From contig JAKFWA010000086.1 of NCBI GenBank assembly GCA_021732995.1, positions 62,001-126,000 of the forward strand: DNA of 64,000 bases, given 5' to 3'. The translations under genes and the position numbers were made by a program. Positions within the stretch are counted from its first letter, which is position 1, and the number at the start of each line of letters is the position of its first letter. The notes under the pieces are model-generated. The model saw only the letters and a program-made list of their open reading frames with translations. It did not search any database and was not told the DNA's origin. Below, piece by piece: positions 43,968 through 52,228 of this stretch. The DNA comes from Planctomycetaceae bacterium (lineage in GTDB: Bacteria; Planctomycetota; Planctomycetia; Planctomycetales; Planctomycetaceae).

Positions 43968-45037
43968 AGATCCTGATTGTCGACGACGATGACATTGCTC
44001 TGGAACTGCTTGAGAACGCGCTGACCGGAGCCGGCTACGAAGTCATCACCACAACGAATCCGCACGAAGCGCTTAGCCTGGTGCGATCGGGTGCTGTGCG
44101 TTTTGTGATCTCCGATTGGGAGATGCCGGAACTTAACGGCCTGGACCTGTGCCGGACGATTCGGAATTCGGACACGTCTGGTTACGTCTACCTCATTCTG
44201 CTGACAAGTCGCGACTCGTCAGCAGAACTGGTCGAAGGGATGAACGCCGGCGCTGATGATTTCATCGCGAAGCCGTTTCATCCTGAAGAGCTGATTGTTC
44301 GCGTTCGTGCTGGAGCGAGATTGCTTTCATTGGAGACGCGTGACGTGGCCATCTTCGCGCTCGCCAAGTTGACGGAATCGCGCGACAACGAGACCGGGCA
44401 GCATCTGGAACGCGTGCAGCATTACTCGCGTGCTTTGGCTCAGCAGTTGTCGCTCAATCCGAAATTCGCCAATCAGATCGATGCCGAGTTTATTCGTCTC
44501 ATCTATCTGACGAGCCCGCTGCACGACATCGGTAAGGTCGGCATTCCGGATTGCGTACTGCTGAAGCCCGGCCGCCTGGATGACGCCGAGTTTGCGATCA
44601 TGAAGACGCACACGACTATTGGCGCAGAGACACTGGCTGCCGCCGCTGAGAAGTATCCCGAGGCGCGGTTCTTGCAGATGGCTCGTGAGATCGCCGCAAC
44701 CCATCACGAACGTTTCGACGGCAACGGATATCCCGAACGATTGGTCGGCACGCAGATTCCCTTGAGCGGACGCATTGTGTCGGTAGCCGACGTCTACGAC
44801 GCGCTGACGTCGAAGCGTGTTTATAAGGACGCGTTCACCCATACGGTGGCGCGGTCGATGATCGTTGATGGCGCGGGAACTCAGTTCGATCCGGATGTTG
44901 TCGCCGCGTTCCTGCAAATCGAACCGCAGTTCACCGAGATTCGAACGCAGTTCTCGGATTCCGGTAACTTGCCTTCAATGACGAAGGCTGCGACGCCATC
45001 CGCGAAAACTGAGCGTGTGGCCGCGACGGTTTCTTGA
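43964..45037 (+). CDS. response regulator with HD-GYP phosphodiesterase domain
   Basis: 357 residues from ATG 43964, whose ATGA overlaps the kinase stop, so the two proteins should be made together. Receiver domain 1-125: ILIVDDDDIALELLENAL, phospho-acceptor ISDWEMPELNG (D51), LLTSRDSS and DDFIAKPFHPEE. HD-GYP domain about 145-335: HD at LHDIGKVGIPD (H187, D188), HTTIGAETL, ATHHERFDGNGYPERL and ADVYDALTSKRVYKDAF. HD-GYP enzymes hydrolyse cyclic-di-GMP (or cGAMP in some). It is likely the phosphoacceptor for the neighbouring kinase or its HPt domain; specificity is not shown. Confidence 0.95.
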   Translation: MKILIVDDDDIALELLENALTGAGYEVITTTNPHEALSLVRSGAVRFVISDWEMPELNGLDLCRTIRNSDTSGYVYLILLTSRDSSAELVEGMNAGADDFIAKPFHPEELIVRVRAGARLLSLETRDVAIFALAKLTESRDNETGQHLERVQHYSRALAQQLSLNPKFANQIDAEFIRLIYLTSPLHDIGKVGIPDCVLLKPGRLDDAEFAIMKTHTTIGAETLAAAAEKYPEARFLQMAREIAATHHERFDGNGYPERLVGTQIPLSGRIVSVADVYDALTSKRVYKDAFTHTVARSMIVDGAGTQFDPDVVAAFLQIEPQFTEIRTQFSDSGNLPSMTKAATPSAKTERVAATVS

Positions 45038-45098
45038 ATTGGTCTGGTCGCGGTTGTCTGAAGAATTGGCTGAACGCTGCGTGGAATGTCTCGTGACG

Positions 45099-45144
45099 GG
45101 TGCGGCGATGGCGTCGCACCTTTACGGTTCGCATCTCGAACCGT
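45099..45144 (+). terminator. tandem hairpins after the Amt-kinase operon
   Basis: First hairpin 45099-45120: 9-bp stem (including one G-T pair) with ATGG loop, followed by TTT. Second hairpin 45124-45144: perfect ACGGTTCG / CGAACCGT, CATCT loop. The first may terminate the operon. The second may lie in the mazG leader. Confidence 0.45.
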
Positions 45145-45193
45145 AGTTCGATCTGTTCGTCACTGAATTCCGTATCGCAGAAGCCGATTCACT

Positions 45194-46132
45194 ATGTCAG
45201 AGCCTCAGCCCGCTCCGTCGTTGGCCAGTCATGATCCCAGCACGTTCGGCAAGTTGCCCGATCGTGAGGTGTTAGCTGCCGCGTTCGTGCGGCTCTGTGA
45301 GACCATCGCGACACTGCGTTCCCCGAAAGGCTGCCCGTGGGATCGAGAGCAGACGCTGGCCACCATCAAGCCTTATACGCTGGAAGAGACGTACGAGCTG
45401 CTTGAGGCGATCGATTCAAACGACAACGCCGCGATCGCCGAAGAACTGGGCGATGTTTTGTTGCAGGTCGTGCTCGATTCGCAGATCGCCAAGGACGAGC
45501 GGCGTTTCGACATTGTGCAGGTGATTGAGGGCATCACGCACAAGATGGTGTCCAGGCACCCGCATGTATTTGGTGATGTCAGTGCTTCGTCGGTCGAAGA
45601 GGTGAGTCAGCACTGGGACAAGGCGAAGCGGCAAGAAAAGCAAGATCGTCAATCGGTGCTGGATGGCATGCCGGTCGACTTGCCGGGACTTGCACGGGCG
45701 GCGCGTATTCAGAAGAAGGCGGCTCGTGTGGGCTATGACTTCCCCCATCGCGCGATGCTGTTTGACAAGCTGAATGAAGAAGTTGGTGAACTCGCGGCCG
45801 AGCTGTTTCCGAATGGTGAGGTGCCTCACATGCCGGCCAGCGTGGATCTGCCGCACACGCCTGATGAGCACATCACTGATCCTGAACTGTTAGGTCGCGT
45901 TGAAGGCGAGATCGGCGATGTTCTGTTTGTGATCGCTAACATCGCGCGACGTTGGGGCGTCAATCCCGAAGAGGCATTGCGTCGCAGCAATGCGAAGTTC
46001 GAACGTCGCTTTCGATACATTGAAGATCGATTGCGAGAGCAGGGCCGCGACATCCGGCATGCGACGTTGCTGGAGATGGAGGACCTCTATCAGGAAGGCA
46101 AACGCAGAGAGCGATCTCAGTCCACATCATGA
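45194..46132 (+). CDS. mazG: nucleoside triphosphate pyrophosphohydrolase MazG
   Basis: 312 residues. Two-domain MazG layout with [28 protein letters not shown] and [14 protein letters not shown] in the first half, [16 protein letters not shown] and [30 protein letters not shown] in the middle, and a second EExxD-type site ([12 protein letters not shown], then [17 protein letters not shown]) in the C-terminal half. Hydrolyses NTPs to NMP and PPi, removing abnormal nucleotides. In E. coli MazG also lowers ppGpp. It precedes csrA on the same strand by about 175 bp. Confidence 0.95.
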   Translation: MSEPQPAPSLASHDPSTFGKLPDREVLAAAFVRLCETIATLRSPKGCPWDREQTLATIKPYTLEETYELLEAIDSNDNAAIAEELGDVLLQVVLDSQIAKDERRFDIVQVIEGITHKMVSRHPHVFGDVSASSVEEVSQHWDKAKRQEKQDRQSVLDGMPVDLPGLARAARIQKKAARVGYDFPHRAMLFDKLNEEVGELAAELFPNGEVPHMPASVDLPHTPDEHITDPELLGRVEGEIGDVLFVIANIARRWGVNPEEALRRSNAKFERRFRYIEDRLREQGRDIRHATLLEMEDLYQEGKRRERSQSTS

Positions 46133-46226
46133 TGCCATCGCATCGTGATGAGGGATGCTCCGATAGATGATTGTCAACCCGCGCGACATAATGAATCCCA
46201 GCAACAGAGAAGTTTATTTTGCCGCT

Positions 46227-46243
46227 TGAGGACATGGACCTCA
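46227..46243 (+). promoter_or_regulatory. candidate CsrA-binding hairpin in the csrA leader
   Basis: TGAGG-ACATGGA-CCTCA: a 5-bp stem presenting ACAUGGA, matching the core ACANGGA consensus with GGA in the loop, about 64 nt before the csrA start codon. Confidence 0.45.
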
Positions 46244-46306
46244 TCCATACAATGCGAACCTCATCGGGCCTGACATCTCCCTCGGTCACATCTTCGAGGC
46301 ATTCAC

Positions 46307-46477
46307 ATGCACGTGATTTCCCGTCGCGAGAATGAATCAGTGGTCATTGACCAGAACATCATCGTCACCGTTCTTGAGATTCAACCAGATTGTGTCCGCA
46401 TTGCGATCGAGTCCCCGTTTGACGAACCATCTTATCGCGAGGAAGTGATTCACCTCGAACCGGAGTGCGTCCACTAG
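46307..46477 (+). CDS. csrA: CsrA-family RNA-binding regulator (56 residues)
   Basis: Short gene below usual ORF length cut-offs. It starts with MHVISRRENESVVIDQ, continues NIIVTVLEIQPDCVRIAIESP and ends EPSYREEVIHLEPE. This is the five-strand CsrA/RsmA pattern: positions 4-6 (ISR) and R44 match the RNA-contact residues of E. coli CsrA. GAGG lies 7 nt before the ATG. CsrA dimers bind GGA-containing hairpins in mRNA leaders and control translation and stability. It lies 9 nt before uppS on the same strand, so the two genes are almost certainly co-transcribed. Flanks on both sides are unrelated housekeeping genes; no flagellar or other typical csrA neighbour is present. Confidence 0.9.
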   Translation: MHVISRRENESVVIDQNIIVTVLEIQPDCVRIAIESPFDEPSYREEVIHLEPECVH

Positions 46478-46486
46478 TCGATCGTC

Positions 46487-47215
46487 ATGGCCAACACTGA
46501 ACCGCTTCCCGAACCTCTGCCGCGCCACATCGCCATCATCATGGATGGCAATGGTCGTTGGGCTCAGCGTCGAGGTTTGCCCCGCATTGAAGGGCACCGT
46601 CGGGGAGTTCGCAGTGTGCGTGAGATCGTCGAGGCGACGGCCGACATCGGAATCGAGCAACTCACGCTGTACTGCCTCAGCAGTGAGAACTGGAAGCGGC
46701 CCGAATCCGAACTCTCCCGCTTGATGAGTTTGCTGGAACAGTTCCTGATTGAAGAGCGGTCGATGATCATGCGCGAAGGTTTGCGATTCGCGATGATCGG
46801 AAGGCGCGAGGGACTGACCGATGGCGTTTTGCGGGAACTCGATCGCACCACGGATTTGAGCCAGAAGAACTCTGGCATGCGGCTGTGCCTCGCTTTGAAC
46901 TACGGGGCTCGCAGTGAGATCGCGGACGCAGTCACGCGGATTGCGGAACGCGTGGCGAAGGGCGAACTCTCGCCTGCGGACATCTCCGAAAGCCTGATCT
47001 CAGATCACCTTTACACGGCCGGTATGCCCGATCCAGACCTGCTGATTCGCACGGCGGGTGAGTTCCGTCTCAGCAACTATCTGTTGTGGCAGAGCAGCTA
47101 TGCCGAGCTGTGGGTGACGGAGAAATGCTGGCCTGAGTTCCGTCGGCCTGACCTGCTGGATGCGTTGCGCGCGTTCGCCGGACGAGATCGTCGTTACGGT
47201 GGTTTACGCAGCTAG
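46487..47215 (+). CDS. uppS: isoprenyl transferase / undecaprenyl diphosphate synthase
   Basis: 242 residues, normal length. The cis-prenyltransferase motif HIAIIMDGNGRWAQRRG (catalytic D20) is followed by GHRRGVRSVREIVE, YCLSSENWKRP, LNYGARSEI, and DPDLLIRTAGEFRLSNYLLWQSSYAE. Makes the C55 lipid carrier (or a related chain length) for cell-wall and polysaccharide export. It sits directly downstream of csrA (9-nt gap). Confidence 0.96.
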   Translation: MANTEPLPEPLPRHIAIIMDGNGRWAQRRGLPRIEGHRRGVRSVREIVEATADIGIEQLTLYCLSSENWKRPESELSRLMSLLEQFLIEERSMIMREGLRFAMIGRREGLTDGVLRELDRTTDLSQKNSGMRLCLALNYGARSEIADAVTRIAERVAKGELSPADISESLISDHLYTAGMPDPDLLIRTAGEFRLSNYLLWQSSYAELWVTEKCWPEFRRPDLLDALRAFAGRDRRYGGLRS

Positions 47216-47346
47216 AAGTGCGTCCGGGACAGTCCGTTTCAGTCGCATCTTGTGTGCCGTTGGCAGCTTAACTACCATCGCGCTGCATCTATAGATTGAG
47301 TTTGCGAGTGGCAGATATTGGAGGCTTCTCGCGGCTCACAACACCG

Positions 47347-47389
47347 CCGTTCGCACCTCGCGAACGGTCGCTTTCAGGATGAAGCGACC
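47347..47389 (+). promoter_or_regulatory. two overlapping hairpins in the prc leader
   Basis: Hairpin A: CCGTTCGC / GCGAACGG, 8 bp (47347-47354/47360-47367). Hairpin B: GGTCGCTT / AAGCGACC, 8 bp (47366-47373/47382-47389). The arms share 2 nt, so both cannot be fully paired at once. They end 19 nt before the prc ATG. Confidence 0.45.
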
Positions 47390-47407
47390 TCACAAATTAG
47401 GTGAACC

Positions 47408-49453
47408 ATGAAGTTGAAGCGACTTTCTCGAGCCGCCTCTGCGGTCGGACTCGGGACATGCTTGTTGGTGGTCACAACAATCTTCGCCCAGCAACTGGCG
47501 GGCCCCACGGAGGATGACTCTAAGACGGCCCAGTCCGTGGCGAAGATGATCACCCGATATCACATCAACCACAAAGACATTGACGACGCGATTGCTCCGA
47601 AGTTTTTTGACGCCTTCCTGCAGAACCTCGATCCGCAGCGAATGTATTTTCTGGCGACGGACATTGATGAGTTTGGTCGTTCCAAGATGCAACTGGACGA
47701 CCAGGTGAAAGACGGAGATGTGAAGTTCGCTTACACTGTCTTCCGTCGCTATCTGAAACGCGTGGATGAACGCGCTGCGGTCGCTCATCAACTGATCGAC
47801 GCGAAGCACGACTTCACTGTTGATGAAGAGTTTCCGGTTGAAGCCGGCAAGCAGCCTTGGGCAGCGACCGCTGATGAGTTGAACGATCGCTGGCGTAAGC
47901 GCGTGAAACTGGACATGGTTAATCTGCGGATTGACGGTCAGGACGCAGCAAAGATCAAAGAGCGTTTGCACAAGCGCTACAACACGCTCGCTCGATCCAT
48001 TCATGAGACCGAATCGTGGGAAGTGCTGGAGACGTACCTCAGCTCTCTCAGTCACTGCTTCGACCCGCATTCCAGCTACATGTCCCCTGAGACGCTCGAA
48101 GAGTTTCAGATTCAAATGCGGTTGGCGCTCGATGGCATCGGCGCCGCGCTCCGCAGTGAAGATGGCACGACGGTGGTGGCCCAGATCGTCGCCGGTGGCG
48201 CTGCTGAGAAGGATGGACGCTTGAAGGTGGGTGACAAGATCACCGCCGTTGGTCAGGAAACCGGCGACATGGTCGACATTGTTGAGATGAAGCTCAGCAA
48301 GGTCGTCCGCATGATCCGTGGAAAACGCGGTTCAAAGGTCCGCCTGCAGGTCGCTAAGGCGGATACCGGCGAGACGGGGGTTTATGATCTGATCCGTCAG
48401 ACTGTCGAACTGAAGGAGTCTGAAGTTAAGGGAGAGGTCATCAATACGAAGGGACGCACCGGACGTGATTCCAAGATTGGTGTCATCAACATCCCGTCCT
48501 TCTACCGTGACTTCTCTGCGGCCGAGAAAGGCCAGGACGACTTCAAAAGCACCGCTCGCGATCTGCAGAATGTGCTGACGAAGTTCCGTGAGAAGGGACC
48601 GGTTGACGCTCTGGTGCTGGACCTCCGCATGAACGGTGGCGGAGCGCTGAGCGAAGCCATCGAAGTGACTGGCCTCTTCATTGATGAAGGCCCCGTTGTG
48701 CAGGTCAAAGAGCCGAACAGCAAGGTTAAGACCTACTCTGATGAAACCAAGGGAGCGTTTAACGAACCCTTGATCGTGGTGTGTAACCGACTGTCCGCGT
48801 CGGCTTCTGAGATCTTTGCCGGCGCGATCAAGGATTATCGCCGAGGTATCGTCGTGGGTGACACGACGACTCACGGTAAGGGCACTGTGCAGAACGTGAT
48901 GGAAGTGAATTCGTCAATGTTCTCGTTCTTCGATCGCAAGAATCGCGGAGCGTTGAAGCTGACGATCAATCAGTTCTATCGCGTGAATGGCGACAGCACT
49001 CAGAATCTGGGTGTGAAGTCGGACATCGTGCTGCCGTCAGTGCTCGATCACATGGACATCGGTGAGTCCTCCATGGAGAACGCGCTGGCCTTCGATCGGA
49101 TCGAGCCTGCTGAACACGGTATGCTGGCCTACGTCAACCAGGATCTGATCTCTTCACTGCAGCAGAAGAGTCAGAATCGTGTGGCCAAGAACACCGAGTT
49201 TGATCGGGTTCGCGAGAACATTCGTGAGTACGTTGATCGCAAGAGCCGCAAGACGATCACGCTGAACGAAGAGAAGCTCAAAGAAGAGCGTGAGAAGGAC
49301 AAGTCTGAAAAGAAGAACAAGGATGAGGACGAAGACGGCAATCCCAAGGCCGACGGACCTCTGTTGCCGGTGACTCCGTACAACGACGAGCTGCTGAATA
49401 TCGCTGGCGATTATGTCGAGTACCTGCGGCGAGCATCGACTGCTCAACGCTAA
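47408..49453 (+). CDS. prc: carboxy-terminal processing peptidase (tail-specific protease, S41)
   Basis: 681 residues, the size of E. coli Tsp/Prc. A signal peptide (AVGLGTCLLVVTTIFAQ) is followed by an N-terminal helical domain, the signature HCFDPHSSYMSPETLEEFQIQM, a PDZ domain (about 250-345, IVAGGAAEKDGRLKVGDKITAVG) and the S41 protease core. The Ser/Lys dyad is at LSASASEIFAGAIKDYRRG (S465) and THGKGTVQ (K491). A C-terminal Lys/Glu-rich region follows the typical Tsp accessory domain. It degrades or trims periplasmic proteins and, in other bacteria, murein hydrolases. AGGTGA precedes the ATG. It is an isolated gene with its own terminator. Confidence 0.95.
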   Translation: MKLKRLSRAASAVGLGTCLLVVTTIFAQQLAGPTEDDSKTAQSVAKMITRYHINHKDIDDAIAPKFFDAFLQNLDPQRMYFLATDIDEFGRSKMQLDDQVKDGDVKFAYTVFRRYLKRVDERAAVAHQLIDAKHDFTVDEEFPVEAGKQPWAATADELNDRWRKRVKLDMVNLRIDGQDAAKIKERLHKRYNTLARSIHETESWEVLETYLSSLSHCFDPHSSYMSPETLEEFQIQMRLALDGIGAALRSEDGTTVVAQIVAGGAAEKDGRLKVGDKITAVGQETGDMVDIVEMKLSKVVRMIRGKRGSKVRLQVAKADTGETGVYDLIRQTVELKESEVKGEVINTKGRTGRDSKIGVINIPSFYRDFSAAEKGQDDFKSTARDLQNVLTKFREKGPVDALVLDLRMNGGGALSEAIEVTGLFIDEGPVVQVKEPNSKVKTYSDETKGAFNEPLIVVCNRLSASASEIFAGAIKDYRRGIVVGDTTTHGKGTVQNVMEVNSSMFSFFDRKNRGALKLTINQFYRVNGDSTQNLGVKSDIVLPSVLDHMDIGESSMENALAFDRIEPAEHGMLAYVNQDLISSLQQKSQNRVAKNTEFDRVRENIREYVDRKSRKTITLNEEKLKEEREKDKSEKKNKDEDEDGNPKADGPLLPVTPYNDELLNIAGDYVEYLRRASTAQR

Positions 49454-49481
49454 CCAGTAGCAGATTTCTTGCGTTTAACTG

Positions 49482-49540
49482 ACGCTCACTCGTGCCATCG
49501 TCACCTTCGCGGTGGCGGTTAACGCGAGTGAGCGTTTTTT
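49482..49540 (+). terminator. intrinsic terminator after prc
   Basis: ACGCTCACTCG / CGAGTGAGCGT, 11-bp stem enclosing a 32-nt loop that contains its own small CACC/GGTG stem, followed by TTTTTTCTTG. Confidence 0.85.
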
Positions 49541-49583
49541 CTTGTTTCCGCCGACAGTCGGACCGTCTGTGAGAGATTGAGTC

Positions 49584-50972
49584 ATGGATTCGGAGTTCGC
49601 TGAGCGACGCGTGACGGTGATGGGCCTCGGCTCGTTCGGCGGTGGTCTGGGAGCGGTCCGCTTCCTGGCTGAGCGAGGGGCTCGTGTTTTGGTCACGGAT
49701 TTGCGTTCGGCGGACGGACTGCGGGAATCACTGTCTGAGCTCGCCGACGTTCCAGGCATCGAATACCGACTTGGAGAACATCAACCGCAGGACTTCACAC
49801 AGACCGAGCTGCTCGTCGTGAATCCTGCGGTGCCGCCCCGCAACGAATACCTGCGACTGGCACGCGATGCTGGCGTTCCGTTGACGACGGAGATGAGCCT
49901 GTTCTGGAAGCGAAACCGCAGCCGAGTCATCGCGGTAACTGGCAGCAACGGCAAGTCGACGACAACTGCACTGACGCATTGTCTGCTCGAATCCTCGGGT
50001 CGAAAATGCTGGCTAGGCGGCAACATTGGCAAGAGCTTGCTGCCGCTTGTCGATCAGATTGCAGAGAGCGACTGGGTCGTACTGGAACTCAGCAGCTTTC
50101 AACTGGAGTGGTTGAATCTGATTCACGCGCGGCCTGAGATCGCGATCGTGACGAACTTCAGCGCGAACCATCTCGACTGGCATGAGACGCTGGATGCCTA
50201 CCGATACGCCAAACAAGCAATCGTGCGCTGGCAGCAACCGACTGATTGTGCCGTGTTGAACAGTGATGATGCTGATGTGGTCGCGTGGCCGACGGCTGCA
50301 CAGCGGACGTATTTTGGCACGCAGGCGGAGCAGTCGTCCCGCAGTCGACTGACCGGATCGATCGTCTCGCTGCATACGAATACCGCGAACTGGGAGATTG
50401 ATCTGGCGACGTGCTTCAAGCTGCCGGGAACTCACAATCGCATGAACGCCGCAGCGGCCATTGCAGCGGCAAGCGCTGCGGGAGTTGCTCGCGAAGACAT
50501 CATCGCCGGGTTGCGTCGATTTGAGCCGTTGCCCCATCGTCTGCAGTTGGTCGCCGAAGGGCAGGGCAGGGCCTTCTACAATGATTCGATCGCGACAACG
50601 CCGGAGTCGGCGATCTGCGGCCTGAATTCTTTCGACCGACCGATCGTGCTGGTGGCGGGTGGATACGACAAGCATGTTGATCTCGGTGAGTTTGCTACTG
50701 CGATAGCTCGGCAAACGAAGGCCGTTGCATTGTTGGGACAGACTGCTTCAGTGCTGGCTGAGGGCATCGCGGCGACTGATGTTCCGCAGCGTCCCGCAGT
50801 GTTTGTCGCTCCCTCGTTTAACGAAGCGTTTGCCTGGAGCGCCGAACAATCCGCGGCAGGTGACGTTGTACTGCTGTCTCCGGGATGCGCCAGCTACGAC
50901 TGGTTCCGAAACTTCATCGACCGTGGCGAGCAGTTCGCGGCACTCGCACAGCGTTGGTGTCATGAGCAGTAA
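49584..50972 (+). CDS. murD: UDP-N-acetylmuramoylalanine--D-glutamate ligase
   Basis: 462 residues. N-terminal nucleotide-binding fold (VTVMGLGSFGGGLGAVRFL), ATP P-loop GSNGKSTTT (120-128), WVVLELSSFQLEW, NFSANHLDWHETLDAYRYAK, KLPGTHNRMNAAAAI and the C-terminal domain (FYNDSIATTPESAICGL, VLVAGGYDKHVD, LLSPGCASYDWFRNF). Adds D-Glu to UDP-MurNAc-L-Ala in the cytoplasmic stage of peptidoglycan synthesis, which supports a peptidoglycan wall in this planctomycete. It is not in a mur/dcw cluster here. It converges on ruvX after 30 bp. Confidence 0.96.
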   Translation: MDSEFAERRVTVMGLGSFGGGLGAVRFLAERGARVLVTDLRSADGLRESLSELADVPGIEYRLGEHQPQDFTQTELLVVNPAVPPRNEYLRLARDAGVPLTTEMSLFWKRNRSRVIAVTGSNGKSTTTALTHCLLESSGRKCWLGGNIGKSLLPLVDQIAESDWVVLELSSFQLEWLNLIHARPEIAIVTNFSANHLDWHETLDAYRYAKQAIVRWQQPTDCAVLNSDDADVVAWPTAAQRTYFGTQAEQSSRSRLTGSIVSLHTNTANWEIDLATCFKLPGTHNRMNAAAAIAAASAAGVAREDIIAGLRRFEPLPHRLQLVAEGQGRAFYNDSIATTPESAICGLNSFDRPIVLVAGGYDKHVDLGEFATAIARQTKAVALLGQTASVLAEGIAATDVPQRPAVFVAPSFNEAFAWSAEQSAAGDVVLLSPGCASYDWFRNFIDRGEQFAALAQRWCHEQ

Positions 50973-51002
50973 CGCCGAGGATTCGCGAGCCCCCAAAGAT
51001 GG

Positions 51003-51494
51003 TTACGTGCCGCGAAGATCTGTCGGCTTGGCTTGTCGATCCGGTGCGTCCAGAAATGCTTGAAGCATCAGGTTCGCGGCGACGCGGTCTCGGCGGATAG
51101 CACGCTTCTCTTCCGAGAGCAGTGTTTGAGTCAGGTAGGCTTGGGCAACGAGGCTCGTATGACGCTCGTCCCAATAAGCGACGGGCAGGCCAGTGACGTT
51201 GGACGCCCACTGCCCGAATGATCGTGCTTCGCTGGCTTTGGTGCCTTCATCGCCGCTCATGTGGACGGGCAGGCCGACGACAATCCCGACCGCTCGTTGT
51301 TCGCGAACGACCTTCTTCAGCCAGTCTGCATCTTCCTGAGGCCCCTGGCGCGAGTAGGTCTGCAAGGGAACGCACATAGTTTGCTCGGGAGTGCTGACGG
51401 CGATACCGATGCGCTTGGTGCCGTAGTCCATGCCCAGCAGCACGCCTTCATGTGGAACAGTCTCGGCGGCCGGCTTCGAACTCTCATCGCTCAT
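51003..51494 (-). CDS. ruvX: Holliday-junction resolvase-like RuvX/YqgF
   Basis: 163 residues. RNase-H-like fold with LLGMDYGTKRIGIAVS (first catalytic Asp, D23), VGIVVGLPVHMSGDEG, VAYWDERHTSLVAQAYL (conserved Glu) and DRVAANLMLQAFLD (last Asp). The family acts in pre-16S rRNA 5'-end maturation and is also annotated as a putative Holliday-junction resolvase. Its start overlaps the DtxR-type gene stop by 4 nt on the same strand, so the two are translationally coupled. Confidence 0.94.
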   Translation of the reverse strand: MSDESSKPAAETVPHEGVLLGMDYGTKRIGIAVSTPEQTMCVPLQTYSRQGPQEDADWLKKVVREQRAVGIVVGLPVHMSGDEGTKASEARSFGQWASNVTGLPVAYWDERHTSLVAQAYLTQTLLSEEKRAIRRDRVAANLMLQAFLDAPDRQAKPTDLRGT

Positions 51495-52174
51495 GACCGG
51501 GATCCTGTCGGCATTGGTTCGACAAGAATGTGCTCGGCGGCCTGATGCCCCAGCGTGGTGCGGCGACTGCCGATCTCGACTTCAATTGTCCCGGCTGCGG
51601 CTTGATTGGTGATCACGACAACGGTGGCACCGAGTTCAATGCCCGTGTCGGAGAGATATCGCAGAAAGTCCGCATCCTGATGAGTGACGCGGGTTACTCG
51701 CACTTGCATCTGAGGTTCGCAGGAGACCAACCGCAAGCTGGTGCGAGACTGGCCTCGCAGCGATCCGTCCGCTCCTGGAATCGGATCGCCGTGGGGGTCG
51801 TATTCGGGGCATCCAAGAAACTCGTCAATGCGGTCGATCAGGAAGTCGCTGACCGCGTGCTCCATATTCTCTGCTTCGGCGTGAACTTGGTCCCAGGTCA
51901 GGTTCAATGTCTGCACGAGGAACAATTCAATGATGCGGTGACGACGCAACATACGCAGGGCTACGTTGCGGCCTGCTTCGGTGAGCGTCACACCCTCATA
52001 CGGTCGATAGTCCGCAAGATTCGCTTCGGCCAAAGTCTTCTGCATGCTGGTGGCTGTGCCCGGCGAGACGCCAAGAGCCTGCGCCAACTGTCCGCCGGAG
52101 ATACAGCGTTTTCCCGTCTGCAGTTCGATCTGCAGAATCGCCTTCAAGTAATTTTCAACAGTCAGGCTCGGCAT
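51491..52174 (-). CDS. DtxR/MntR-family metal-dependent transcriptional regulator
   Basis: 227 residues. N-terminal winged helix (about 1-65: SLTVENYLKAIL, ISGGQLAQALGVSPGTATSMQKTLA), dimerisation/metal domain (RRHRIIELFLVQTLNLTWDQVHAEAENMEHAVSD, about 75-140) and a C-terminal SH3-like FeoA-type domain (about 150-227). The EH pair and upstream His match family metal ligands. However, N8 and K11 take the places of Asp8/Glu11 in MntR and Met10 in DtxR, so the primary site may differ. It likely represses metal uptake genes. No transporter is adjacent. The 4-nt overlap with ruvX suggests one transcript. Confidence 0.9.
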   Translation of the reverse strand: MPSLTVENYLKAILQIELQTGKRCISGGQLAQALGVSPGTATSMQKTLAEANLADYRPYEGVTLTEAGRNVALRMLRRHRIIELFLVQTLNLTWDQVHAEAENMEHAVSDFLIDRIDEFLGCPEYDPHGDPIPGADGSLRGQSRTSLRLVSCEPQMQVRVTRVTHQDADFLRYLSDTGIELGATVVVITNQAAAGTIEVEIGSRRTTLGHQAAEHILVEPMPTGSRS

Positions 52175-52228
52175 ACACTGATTTCGTGTTTGAGTTGCGA
52201 GAGAGCACTGGCAACGGACGCGTGATTT

